From Aaosphaeria pasadenensis (lineage: Eukaryota > Ascomycota > Dothideomycetes > Pleosporales), in contig JAKLMB010000041.1 in the NCBI GenBank assembly GCA_022813625.1, forward strand, positions 62,001 through 126,000: DNA of 64,000 nt, given 5' to 3'. The translations under genes were made by a program, and so were the position numbers. Shown here one piece after another: positions 55,090 through 64,000 of this stretch. The notes under the pieces are model-generated. The model made no database searches, had not been told where the DNA came from, and saw only the letters and a program-made list of their open reading frames with translations. Numbering within the stretch: position 1 is the first letter of the stretch; every line of letters begins with the position of its first letter.

Positions 55090-57096
55090 ATGTGGCTTCT
55101 CAATGCGAGGACACTCTGCTTGGAGTATTTTCTCGACGACCGTATCCCTCGGTATGCAATCTTGTCGCACACCTGGGGGAGTGAAGAAATCAGCTTTCAA
55201 GATTTCGACGCCACAAAGAACAGGTCATACAGGGGTCTACCTGGTCAAGATCCGTTCCAAAAAAAAGGGTGGAAGAAGGTTCAAGCGACATGTAAGAAGG
55301 CTTTGGAGTACAAGTGCGAGTATGCCTGGGTCGACACGTGTTGCATCGACAAGTCTAGCAGCTCTGAGCTTCAAGAAGCCATTAATTCCATGTTCAGATG
55401 GTACAAGATAGCATATACCTGTTTCACATACCTTGAAGATGTACTTCCGGATGATGATGTCGAGGAAAAGCGGCAGGCGTTTCGGACATCTAGATGGTTT
55501 ACCAGAGGTTGGACTTTGCAGGAGTTAATTGCCCCATACGACGTTATATTCTTTGACCACAAATGGCAATGTATTGGATCCAAACGGCAATTTCCTTCGG
55601 AGATCTCGAGGATTACCGGTATCAAGGCCCCGTATCTTGGTTTACACGATCGACCAGCGAGCCAACTTTCACAGGCCAGCGTAGCTGAGAGAATGTCCTG
55701 GGCTGCCAACCGGCAGACGACACGCAAGGAGGACATGGCCTACTGCCTGTTGGGCATTTTTGACATAAACATGCCTATGCTGTACGGGGAAGGCGAACGA
55801 GCCTTTATCAGGTTACAAGAAGAAATCATGAAAATCACCAACGACAACTCTTTACTCTGTTGGGGCTACAAACAGGATCCGACGATCAAGAACTGGGGTC
55901 CAGAAACCGTGCTCGCCCCGAGCCCTGGAGCCTTTCGGCACTGCAAGGATGTTGAGAAGCGGTTATCATCTAAATTCAGTTCGGCGACTTTTTCGATGAC
56001 CCAAAGCGGTCTTTCTATAAAGTTGCCTGTGGTAGTCGATGAAGCATGGGAGGATATTGCGTATGGCATACTTGGCTGCGGTCTACGAGTGACGGATACT
56101 GGAGACGGATGTACATCATTTTTCGCTATTCCTTTACTTTCTACAAGGGCCAATATGTTTGGCACCGATTTCAGGAACCATGAGAGCAATGAGTACCTTC
56201 AGCCTTGGTGGTGTAGCGCCGTGGTAGTATCCCCTGACTTTCTCAAGGAAGCAAAGACAAGAGACATAATTATTAGACGGTACGTCGCGGGAGAATACGA
56301 TTTTGCAAGACTTCCGCTCTCATTCAACTTTTCCCGTTCATGTTCCCGTCACTACAGCATACTTGGGACATACCCTCCGCAACCTCTTGGACCAGACTTC
56401 CTACATTTATCCACATCCGGGTCGAGCAAATCACTGCCTGGGGCCAAGGTGCTATATTACGACGCAAATTCGATGTCTCAGGCCGCTGGTTTCGAGGACT
56501 CAGGACTGATCTTCATTCACCTCAAGATCCCTTTCACTGCTCTTCTAATCGTTCTGGACTGGCACTTAGACTATGGGTCAGATAGCGGGACCCTAAAAGC
56601 ATTGGGCTGCCGCGTATTTGAGCTAGAAGGAGAATTCCGCCTGGAGTTTCTAGAAAGTTTGTATAAGAAAAAGGACTTTAGCAGCTTGCTGGAGTTGAGT
56701 TGCTCCAAGGAGAAGATCAGACTCAAGCGCCAATACAAACCAGCTTCACATAAAAGGATGATTTCCCCCAATCCCCAGAGAAGGGTGGTTTACAAATTTC
56801 ATCTGCCTAAGAACCATGACGATGCACTTGTGATAGGCACAAGACTTATGAAAGGGTATGGCCCCGCCACCTTTGTCAACGTGTTCACCTCTGTGATCGA
56901 CAGTTCGCGGAACCTCCGGGATCTTGCTATAGAAATGGCTGCCCATTTCGAGCCGACGAGTAGGCAATCTCATGCGACATCTTATGCCACGCTGCTAGGG
57001 CCCGGACAGCGGTCTGTTCCTCTTCGTTCTGTTCCTCTTTTCGACCGGGAAGATAATCCACCGAAGATCGAGATTCTCGATATGGCGATCGATTGA
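55090..57096 (+). CDS. HET-domain protein
   Basis: This protein belongs to the heterokaryon-incompatibility (HET) domain family, whose members trigger cell death in non-self recognition. It is a single-exon gene of 668 residues from MWLLNARTL. An open frame continues 96 codons upstream, but Met55090 is where the family begins. The HET domain spans residues 1-~240: RYAILSHTWGSEEISF, YAWVDTCCIDKSSSSELQEAINSMFRWY and RGWTLQELIAP. The segment RKEDMAYCLLGIFDINMPMLYGEG follows, the usual downstream landmark of the HET-E-type group. The C-terminal 400 residues have no NTPase or repeats. Such genes are numerous in Pezizomycotina. A role in allorecognition here is inferred from family only. Confidence 0.87.
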   Translation: MWLLNARTLCLEYFLDDRIPRYAILSHTWGSEEISFQDFDATKNRSYRGLPGQDPFQKKGWKKVQATCKKALEYKCEYAWVDTCCIDKSSSSELQEAINSMFRWYKIAYTCFTYLEDVLPDDDVEEKRQAFRTSRWFTRGWTLQELIAPYDVIFFDHKWQCIGSKRQFPSEISRITGIKAPYLGLHDRPASQLSQASVAERMSWAANRQTTRKEDMAYCLLGIFDINMPMLYGEGERAFIRLQEEIMKITNDNSLLCWGYKQDPTIKNWGPETVLAPSPGAFRHCKDVEKRLSSKFSSATFSMTQSGLSIKLPVVVDEAWEDIAYGILGCGLRVTDTGDGCTSFFAIPLLSTRANMFGTDFRNHESNEYLQPWWCSAVVVSPDFLKEAKTRDIIIRRYVAGEYDFARLPLSFNFSRSCSRHYSILGTYPPQPLGPDFLHLSTSGSSKSLPGAKVLYYDANSMSQAAGFEDSGLIFIHLKIPFTALLIVLDWHLDYGSDSGTLKALGCRVFELEGEFRLEFLESLYKKKDFSSLLELSCSKEKIRLKRQYKPASHKRMISPNPQRRVVYKFHLPKNHDDALVIGTRLMKGYGPATFVNVFTSVIDSSRNLRDLAIEMAAHFEPTSRQSHATSYATLLGPGQRSVPLRSVPLFDREDNPPKIEILDMAID

Positions 57097-57713
57097 TAGA
57101 AGCCTGTTGTATGTAGATTTCCAAGACTTCTACTTCTCACGGGACTGGCCAGCTGCGAACCTTTGGTGAATGTGCGAGGAACACATAGATGTTCACGGCA
57201 GAGTGATTTACAATCTCAAAGATGCATTGTGGCTGCGCAACCTGTCGAGTGTCTACCAGTAGACAAATACCCGCGGCGCTGCACTTCATCCGGATGTTCT
57301 ACATACCAAGTTTCCTATCAAATATTCACGATTTGTCGCTCAACTAGATCATATTGGTTCGGAGAGACTTCCGCGTCACAAACAATAAGGGCACGTGCAC
57401 TTAAAATGTGGAGGCTTTCTATTTTCAGCACGGGGGAAGACTCCACAATTGTGGGGAGATTTGGCTTCCTTGATCACTTGTTTCTGGATGCCATGATATT
57501 GGTATAGTTACGTCGGGAATATGTTCCTACTCTGGAAGCTGAGATGAATTGGGAATACTGTTGCATTTACTTGACCCTCGCTATAAGTTAATGTGCCTTG
57601 ATCGCCCTGAGCGTGCGGATTATTTTCGGTTTCTAGTCTAATATACAAAGGGGTGCATGACCAAATGCCAAAGAAAACACAACGGAGTCATATCTACCAC
57701 GGGAAAGGAGACA
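57097..57713. other. Intergenic, nothing recognised
   Basis: This convergent interval between the HET gene and the flavin prenyltransferase gene holds no motif or plausible gene. Confidence 0.4.
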
Positions 57714-58568
57714 TCAATTCGAGCCCGCCTCCTTCCCTTGCCAGTCGAAACCCGTCCACCTCCCATCCTCGTCTTCGTGCTCCTCGATCCCCAAATCCAA
57801 CATATCAATCATCCTCGTCACACTCTGACTGACGAGCTCGTCTATGCTCTTCGGCCTTGTGTAAAATGCCATAACAGGAGGAAATACGATCGCACCGGCT
57901 CTCGTCACCTCAAGCATGTTCTCCAGATGGATAGAACTCAGCGGCGTCTCCCGCGCCACGAGAACAAGCCTCCTCCGCTCCTTGAGCGAAACACTCGCAG
58001 CGCGAGTAATCAGATCGGTGTCGTATCCCATGCGGATGCCTGCCAGCGTCTTCATACTGCACGGCACGATGATCATGCCGTCGGTGCGGAACGACCCAGA
58101 CGAGAGCGCCGCTGATACATCTCGTGGGGAATAGTGGAAGTCCGCCAGCGACTGCAGGTACCGAGCCGTGTTCTGTGGTACTTCTAGCTCGTACTTTGCA
58201 GTGGACATGCCCCAGGTTGAGAGTATCAGATGGGTTTCCACGCCGAGGCGGCGCAGCGTCTGGAGGAGGTTGACGGCTAGGGGGGCTCCTGTGGCGCCGG
58301 TGATGGCTACGACTACTTTCTTGCGCCGGATGCTGGGTTTTGACGTTGTCGTGTTTGTAACCGAAACCTGGAGATTCCGTGATGTTTGAAAGGTTCGCGT
58401 CTGCTGGTGGAAGCTGTGGCGTGAAGAATGGGCAGGTGATGAGAGTATGGGCTGGCGCTGATGGATGCTGCACTGACTACTGGGTTTGGGCATTCGAGAT
58501 ATGTTGGCAAGAAAGCGTTCGCAGGCGCTGAGAGGAACTGAAGACATTTCTCGTATGCCTCTATTCAT
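57714..58568 (-). CDS. PAD1: Flavin prenyltransferase (UbiX/Pad1 family)
   Basis: This enzyme makes prenylated FMN from FMN and dimethylallyl phosphate, the cofactor needed by UbiD/Fdc1 decarboxylases. The intronless gene encodes 284 residues. The first ~70 residues are Ser/Arg-rich and acid-poor, fitting a mitochondrial presequence as in yeast Pad1. The core starts KVVVAITGATGAPLAVNLL. Further marks are IIVPCSMKTLAGIRMGYDTDLITRAA and RRRLVLVARETPLSSIHLENML, both near-invariant in the family. MAFYTRPKSIDELV follows. It is divergent from the Fdc1-type gene with 668 bp between, the expected arrangement for partner enzymes. Confidence 0.92.
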   Translation of the reverse strand: MNRGIREMSSVPLSACERFLANISRMPKPSSQCSIHQRQPILSSPAHSSRHSFHQQTRTFQTSRNLQVSVTNTTTSKPSIRRKKVVVAITGATGAPLAVNLLQTLRRLGVETHLILSTWGMSTAKYELEVPQNTARYLQSLADFHYSPRDVSAALSSGSFRTDGMIIVPCSMKTLAGIRMGYDTDLITRAASVSLKERRRLVLVARETPLSSIHLENMLEVTRAGAIVFPPVMAFYTRPKSIDELVSQSVTRMIDMLDLGIEEHEDEDGRWTGFDWQGKEAGSN

Positions 58569-59236
58569 CCTTTCCTTCCGAAAGTGTAGAAGACAATATG
58601 GCTAGGCAAATCAACGCGATTTAATTGAACGAATGAGAATAATCTGAATGGCAGAATTTAAATGAGCTGTAGATATCTGAGGGAATTTTATAATCGCGTC
58701 CACAAATTCATGTTACATTGACCATACGATCAGTACTTAATGGTTACTACGACAAGCATACTCAGCTATGATATCTCTCTCCATGGCCTATGTCATACCC
58801 TTTGAGTTCACCCGAGCAATGTCGCGCACTTGGACGTGTGTGGCTGTCCGTTCGGGTCTTAATAATACGAGATGCAATAGCCGCACCCTCCGCCAGTCCA
58901 CACACTGCTAACGGAACCTCGTCTTGAACGCCACCAACCTGATTGTTTCCGGACGACTCGGATGACACATATAGGAGGCATCTTGCATCGCAATGCGATC
59001 TGCATCGTCGTCAATCATTTTGCTCAGATTCGTCTTGGAGTGCTCAGTCAGCGTGTAGCCGCGAACGACACACCGGTTCCTTCGGAAGCATGGATAAATA
59101 CAGCCCATCGCAAGGCTGAAGAGTGCCATACGGGACTTCTGCATGTACGTTTTATGAGTTGATACATAAAAGATTATCTGGTTCCCACAGGATTTCAATT
59201 CCCGAGTCAAAGATTTGTTCCACTTGTTGGCCCAAA
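58569..59236. promoter_or_regulatory. Bidirectional promoter of the Pad1/Fdc1 pair
   Basis: This 668-bp interval between the divergent cofactor and decarboxylase genes probably carries shared control. No distinct operator repeat was picked out by eye. Confidence 0.45.
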
Positions 59237-60847
59237 ATGAACCCATCTCGTCTATTCAATACCGCAGCGCTGCACAGCTCCAGCCGGCGCGTCTCATCTC
59301 AAAAATGGACCAGAACTCTTTCTAGCGCTGCAGGAGCATCATCATCAACAGCACCACATCTAGACTTCCGACAATTCGTCGAAGAGCTGCGCAAGGACGG
59401 CGACCTCGCAGACATCAACCAAGAAGTCGACCCCCACCTCGAGGTCGCCGCCATAACGCGCAGAGTCTACGAACGCCGTGCTAAGGCGCCACTATTCAAC
59501 AACGTCAAAGGCGCACACGATGGACTTTTCCGGATCATAGGCGCGTCGGGCGGGCTTCGACGTGACCCCAAACAAACGTACGGCAGACTGGCAAGACATC
59601 TCGGTCTAGCTCCGGACGCGAGCGTGCGAGACATCATAGACCTGATGCTCTCCGCCAAAGGCGCAAGGCCACTCCCACCTGTGCACGTCGAGAGCGGGCC
59701 CTGTAAAGAAGTCAAGATATTCGGCGACGACATCGATCTGACGAAACTGCCCGTTCCGCTGCTGAACAAAGCCGACGGCGGAGACTACATCCAAACAATG
59801 GGCATCAACATCGTCAAGCATCCGACCGAGCAGTGGACGAATTGGTCCATTGCGCGGGCGATGATCCACGACAAAGATCGTCTCGCGGGACTCATCATGA
59901 AGCCCCAGCACATCGCCAGGATCTTCGAGCAGTGGGAGAACAAGAAGGAGGACATGCCGTTCGCGATTGCACTCGGCGCCCCTCCCATCGCCGTCATGGC
60001 AGCGAGTATGCCTCTCCCCGCAGGCGTCACCGAAGCAGAATACGTCGGCTCATTATGCGGATCTCCCCTCGAGCTCGTCAAGTGCGAAACCAACGACATA
60101 TACGTCCCCGCCAACACCGAAATTGTTCTCGAAGGCACCGTCTCCGTGACCGACAAAGGCCACGAGGGACCCTTCGGAGAGATGCATGGCTACAGTTTCC
60201 TCGACGAAGGCGCGCGGCTGCAGCCCCTGTACAAAGTAACCGCCATCACGCATCGGCGGGACGCCATCCTCCCGATCTGCGTGCCAGGACGCGCGACAGG
60301 GCCCGACGAAACGCACACGATGATCGGGACGCTCGCGTCGGCCGAGATCCGACAGCTGTTACAAGACAACGACCTCCCCGTGACCGAAGTCTTCACGCTG
60401 TACGAGTCCCAGGTCATCTGGGCCGCCGTCCAGGTCGATAGAGCCAAGCTGCGCGCGCTCGGCACCAACGCGAAGGACTTCTGCAACACGATCGGGAACC
60501 TCGTCTTCCGCAACAAGTGCGGCATGCAGATCCATCGCCTGCTCGTCGTCGGCGACGACATCGACCCATTTAGCTTCGAGGACGTCATGTGGGCCTACGC
60601 GACGAGGTGTAGACCGGGGATGGACGAGTTCCTCTTCGAGGATGTCCAGGCGTACCCCTTGGTGCCGTACATGTCGCACGGTCCCGGCACGAAGTTGACG
60701 GGCGGGAAGGCTGTCGCGAATTGTTTGCTGCCGCTGGAGTACAGCGAGGAGCAGAATTGGGTGACGTGCGATTTCGAGAATGGGTATCCGGAGGAGGTCA
60801 AGGAGAAGGTTTTGAGGGATTGGGATGAGTACAAGTTGGAAGATTAG
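59237..60847 (+). CDS. FDC1: Ferulic/cinnamic/sorbic acid decarboxylase (UbiD/Fdc1 family)
   Basis: This is a prenylated-FMN-dependent non-oxidative decarboxylase that converts cinnamic-, ferulic- or sorbic-type acids to vinyl products. The gene is intronless with 536 residues from Met59237. An upstream in-frame extension lacks family character. The first ~35 residues look like a mitochondrial leader. Motifs include NWSIARAMIHDKDRLAGL with the conserved Arg, and the catalytic Glu pair in GHEGPFGEMHGY. The C-terminal region has NCLLPLEYSEEQNW. All catalytic residues known for Aspergillus niger Fdc1 (Arg, Glu, Glu) appear present. Its partner cofactor enzyme is divergently transcribed next to it. 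Confidence 0.93.
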   Translation: MNPSRLFNTAALHSSSRRVSSQKWTRTLSSAAGASSSTAPHLDFRQFVEELRKDGDLADINQEVDPHLEVAAITRRVYERRAKAPLFNNVKGAHDGLFRIIGASGGLRRDPKQTYGRLARHLGLAPDASVRDIIDLMLSAKGARPLPPVHVESGPCKEVKIFGDDIDLTKLPVPLLNKADGGDYIQTMGINIVKHPTEQWTNWSIARAMIHDKDRLAGLIMKPQHIARIFEQWENKKEDMPFAIALGAPPIAVMAASMPLPAGVTEAEYVGSLCGSPLELVKCETNDIYVPANTEIVLEGTVSVTDKGHEGPFGEMHGYSFLDEGARLQPLYKVTAITHRRDAILPICVPGRATGPDETHTMIGTLASAEIRQLLQDNDLPVTEVFTLYESQVIWAAVQVDRAKLRALGTNAKDFCNTIGNLVFRNKCGMQIHRLLVVGDDIDPFSFEDVMWAYATRCRPGMDEFLFEDVQAYPLVPYMSHGPGTKLTGGKAVANCLLPLEYSEEQNWVTCDFENGYPEEVKEKVLRDWDEYKLED

Positions 60848-62043
60848 GCTTGTTGGTTTTTCGCATCGGTGGGCTTTTCATGTAAATACCTTCGTTGGAT
60901 TTCGATGTTTGTAACTTACCTCATTTAATCCGATGTGTCTTACAATACAAGTTATATTTCTTCTGCACCGGGATTAATCAACACAATAACAACACAAGCT
61001 AATAGCAAGACACAATTAAACTGGTATGAATCCAGGGTTTATTTCTCCAAATGATGTTTTTTCTTGAAAATTGGGAGCACTAAGCAAGAGGGCACAAGAC
61101 GCGAAAAGAGGCGCAAGATCGCGAACCGATGATCCAGACCGGCCGGCGAAGCATCGAGGAACAAACGCAAGAAGGACGGATATTCCAACTAGTCTGTCTG
61201 TTCTGCGGTCGACCGCCTCAGGTAAAGTGAGCCCTGGTTTTCTCGGGTGTGTTCTTTTCGACCAACCCAGTAGCTGACGTTTAATGGATCTCTTAGTTGC
61301 GGCATGTTGTTTATATTGTCGGCGTATAGAGTACAGTCTTTCCAGTGTTTGCTCTATCCAAAGAATGTTTTTTTTACGAGACGTCGGTTTTGATCGATGT
61401 GTATCAGTTTACTTTTGCCTTTTTAACTTTCCTTTCCTTTCTTTCTTTGGTTTTGTTGTGGCCTTTGTCTCAGCTTTCCCAGCAACGCGTCACAATCACC
61501 GCCGGAGGACTCATTGAAGTTGATAAGCAACGCGAAAGGTTCAAACAAACTCCTTCACGGGATGAATCTATTGTCTACGAGGTGTTGAGCAGCAGTGCTT
61601 GACTCGAATTAAAAATTACAACTACGTCCGTCCAAGGATGCTTTTGCATCCACAGCCAGCCAGAAAGAGATGAAGTGAATTTTATTCGCGCTGCTTGCAT
61701 GAATACCTCGCAATCACGGCACCCCGTGAGTGGAAAACAGAACATACCGCGCATCGAACATCGGCAGCTTCAGTGTCGTTGAAAGAATGCGAATAAAGGT
61801 AAAGCAAAATCATAAAACATAACTGGAGTTCCATGAACCCCACCACTAGCATGGCCACTTACTGGCAGTTCATGGAGCCTAGATGAGCCATGGATAATAA
61901 TCAGGATCGATGGCTGCTGCCGGCGGCGAGGGGGAATTGGAATCGACTCGGACTAGGCCAATACACTGATAGGACACTGTCAGAGCCAATGCGAATAGAA
62001 AAAGAATCTACTTCTCATGCACGCAGACTTGCACAAGCCAAGT
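60848..62043. other. Intergenic, nothing recognised
   Basis: This 1.2-kb convergent interval contains a pyrimidine-rich stretch near 61.4 kb with spurious frames. No motif or RNA gene is seen. Confidence 0.4.
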
Positions 62044-63972
62044 CTATATCCTTACATCGTAATGAATCTGCTTGCCCTCCCAACCTGGGCGGAACTTTAA
62101 CTTCATGCGCCTCATCAGGTCGACGGTAGCATTATTGAGCAAGAAGGTGCTGGGCCACTTCAATCTCGACAGTTGCAGCACCACCAGGGCATTGGCATAG
62201 AGCTGGATGAGGTTCTCCACCCAGATGGAGGGAATGTTCTGGAGCATCACGCACACAGAACGGTACACCCAGTGGGGCGTCGTGAAGAAGTGCATCGCAC
62301 CGACGCTGACGACAGCCTCGAGGACGTGCCAGGCGCACATCCAAACTGGTTGGATGAGGAAATGGGTTTGATGCAGGGGGAGACGCAATCCCGGGGGGAG
62401 GTTGGCGCCCTCATCGAACCGGGGAAGTAGATTCTTGACAGTCTGGTCCCCTTTGCGGTAACGATGTTGTAGACGAAAGAGTGAGCAGAGATATTGTGCG
62501 GGCTTGCTGGCATCGAACAAGACTTCGGTTTTCTTACCGTGCGTCAGTAGGTTACTAAAAGTAGATTGTCAGACAACTCACAGGCTCTGGGAAGGTGGCT
62601 GGTCTGTCGAGCGTCGAAGCGACATCGTTCTCGATGCTGAAGATGGCCATATGCATGTTTTCAATCATCTGCTTGTCCTCGGGGCCGAATTCCCCCATCT
62701 CTGCTCGGGCTTCGAGGCCAAGGGCGAGCCTGGCGGCGAACGCGACCTGCTGGCCGAGGTTACCGGATTGAGGGTCGAACAGACTGTTGATGGCGAGCAG
62801 TAGGACGGCTCTCAATGTTGCGATATTGTTCTCTGCTGTAGCGGCATCCAAATGCACCATGGCCCGCTTCATGAAGATGTCCGCGAATGCGCGATACTTG
62901 TCGACCTGCGTGCTGTGGTAGTCAATCCAACCAGAGGTGTCGTAGGGCACCGTGGGGTCGATAGATGGTTTCAGGTGGGAGCCTATGGAGTATATCATGT
63001 TGAGGGAGAACAACTCGATAGGAGTGAGATCCGACGGAACGATGGGGGCTAAGAAGCGCAGGGAGGGGTCAACGATGGGGTAGAGGGGATGGAGGACATT
63101 GAGGTATGTCTGGACAAACTTGTGGAAGACTCCGGGAGTACTATCCTGGAGAGTGAGGGCGTAGCCGTCGTCCTCCCGGATGGTGGGACTGCGAACGAGG
63201 GAGTCCGGCGGGCGGTGCGATTTGACCAGGCATGCTTCGGCGCCAAGATACCTGTAACTGCCGCCGGCGAGTGCGAAGTTGTGTTCGAAATGAGGGGGAT
63301 CGGAACTGGCAGAACCCCGAGAAGAACCTGGAGAAGAAACGGGAGCGGAACCTGGAGCAGAGCCCGGAGCAGGAACAGGAACGGAACCTGGAGCAGAGCC
63401 CGGAGGCAGAGTGGCCCCGGCCACAAGGGGCGCGTGTATTGCCGTCCCAGAGACGGGCGGGGAGGGGTTTCCGCTGCTGGAGGCAGATTGCGCGGAGATT
63501 TCGCGCACACGATCTACCAATTTGGCAATATAACTGGCGAGCGATGAGAGGTTGGCATGCAGAAAGTGGTAGGAATGCGACGCTGAGACACTTACCTACG
63601 ATTGAGGTGCTCCTTTTTGCCGTGGTCAAAGAAGACGCATTCGACGCCAGCCTTTGTGCATTGTCTGTATGTTGGCTGTTAATTCGTGTTGATGCAAAAA
63701 CATTACGTATAATGCAATGAATGGCAAATCGGGGAACCGACAGTGGAACAGTGTGAAGTGGGAAATGGAAGGTGGACTAACCTGCACTTTGGAAGAAGGG
63801 TATCGCACCCTCTACGACAATCCCGACATCTCTTGCAAGCGGGTAGAGACGAAATGAGAGAGTCGAGGTCGATTTCATGAGATTGGAGAGGTGGAGGAGG
63901 AGGGGGAGGTACAGGATGAGGAACAGCGGGGGGGAAGGGAGGAGGATTGCCAGAAGGACTAGAGGTAGCCAT
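62044..63972 (-). CDS. Zn2Cys6 transcription factor, likely regulator of the Pad1/Fdc1 pair
   Basis: Four exons (63972..63782, 63664..63596, 63533..62582, 62532..62044) give 566 residues. The start has a run of prolines, then the zinc cluster ACKRCRDCRRGCDTLLPKCR completed across intron 1 by QCTKAGVEC. A Pro/Gly/Ser linker of repeated PGSAPGS-type units (DNA 63310-63420) follows. The fungal regulatory domain shows VFHKFVQTYLNVLHPLYPIV and a helical middle. The last splice (49-nt intron) gives KTEVLFDASKPAQYLCSLF. In Aspergillus niger the Zn2Cys6 protein SdrA lies with padA and the cinnamate decarboxylase gene and controls them. The same trio here suggests an SdrA-like role, as inference. Confidence 0.8.
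63310..63420. repeat. Tandem repeat encoding a Pro-Gly-Ser linker
   Basis: Degenerate units of about 12-18 bp built on GGAACCTGGAGCAGAGCCC-like sequence encode PGSAPGS/VPVPAPGS in the regulator. Such in-frame minisatellites often vary in length between strains. Confidence 0.6.
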
Positions 63973-64000
63973 GATGGGTCATGACCAGAAATATTCGAGG

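Noticed and set aside
1..64000. CRISPR arrays, bacterial operons and rRNA genes
   Set aside because: The window is fungal nuclear DNA. No regularly spaced repeats or rRNA sequence were seen.

Overview
This window comes from a filamentous ascomycete (Pezizomycotina). The genes carry many introns of about 45-65 nt with GTAAGT/GTATGT-type donors and CTAAC/CTGAC-like branch sites. The families are also typical of the group: HET and NACHT/STAND proteins, Zn2Cys6 regulators, an LaeA-like methyltransferase, Pad1/Fdc1 and DHA2-type exporters. I cannot name genus or species. All exon joins are by eye, checked for frame, splice sites and family motifs.

Left part (1-22 kb). A secreted HExxH zinc metallopeptidase runs off the left edge (minus strand). 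A seven-exon cytochrome P450 (minus) and an LaeA-like methyltransferase (plus) form a divergent pair at 2.9-6.7 kb. A small unrecognised protein, a decayed protein-kinase-like gene and an RBR-type E3 ubiquitin ligase follow, all minus. A Zn2Cys6 regulator (11.9-14.3 kb, minus) faces an intronless nucleoside hydrolase and an allantoate-permease-type transporter (plus). Three CACGTG boxes lie in the shared promoter, so this looks like a small nucleoside-salvage locus. A multi-pass membrane protein follows, which probably uses a GC-AG intron.

Immunity-type locus (21.8-26.9 kb). A protein with a fungal STAND N-terminal (PigL_N/HeLo-like) type domain is divergent from a 1,224-residue NACHT protein. 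The NACHT protein carries its HET domain after the NTPase rather than before it.

Core of the window (27.9-46.3 kb): an isocyanide-type biosynthetic cluster. Its genes are an acyltransferase (HHxxxDG), an HSL-type hydrolase, an isocyanide synthase (DIT1/PvcA family), an NRPS-like adenylation-thiolation-BAHD-type transferase, a DHA2 exporter, a SIT/ARN-like siderophore-type transporter and a DJ-1/PfpI protein of isonitrile-hydratase type. The unusual feature is that the synthase is fused in frame, inside one exon, to a PDR/ABCG nucleotide-binding domain. That domain has no membrane part. It has Gln in place of the catalytic Glu and Asn in place of the switch His. The synthase and the NRPS-like enzyme are transcribed divergently from a 0.9-kb promoter that holds an 11-bp inverted repeat and a repeated 19-bp motif. 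Together the two genes resemble a CrmA-type synthetase split into separate proteins. A degenerate direct repeat of roughly 150-170 bp lies just outside each end of this gene set, and a partial third copy lies at 18.3 kb.

Right part (47-64 kb). A tiny GRF zinc-finger gene with a mitochondrial-type leader comes first. A stretch of small, charged or coiled-coil, partly decayed genes follows (48-53 kb). Next are a stand-alone HET-domain gene and a divergent Pad1-type flavin prenyltransferase and Fdc1-type decarboxylase pair. A Zn2Cys6 regulator ends the window, an arrangement like the Aspergillus sorbic/cinnamic-acid decarboxylation genes.
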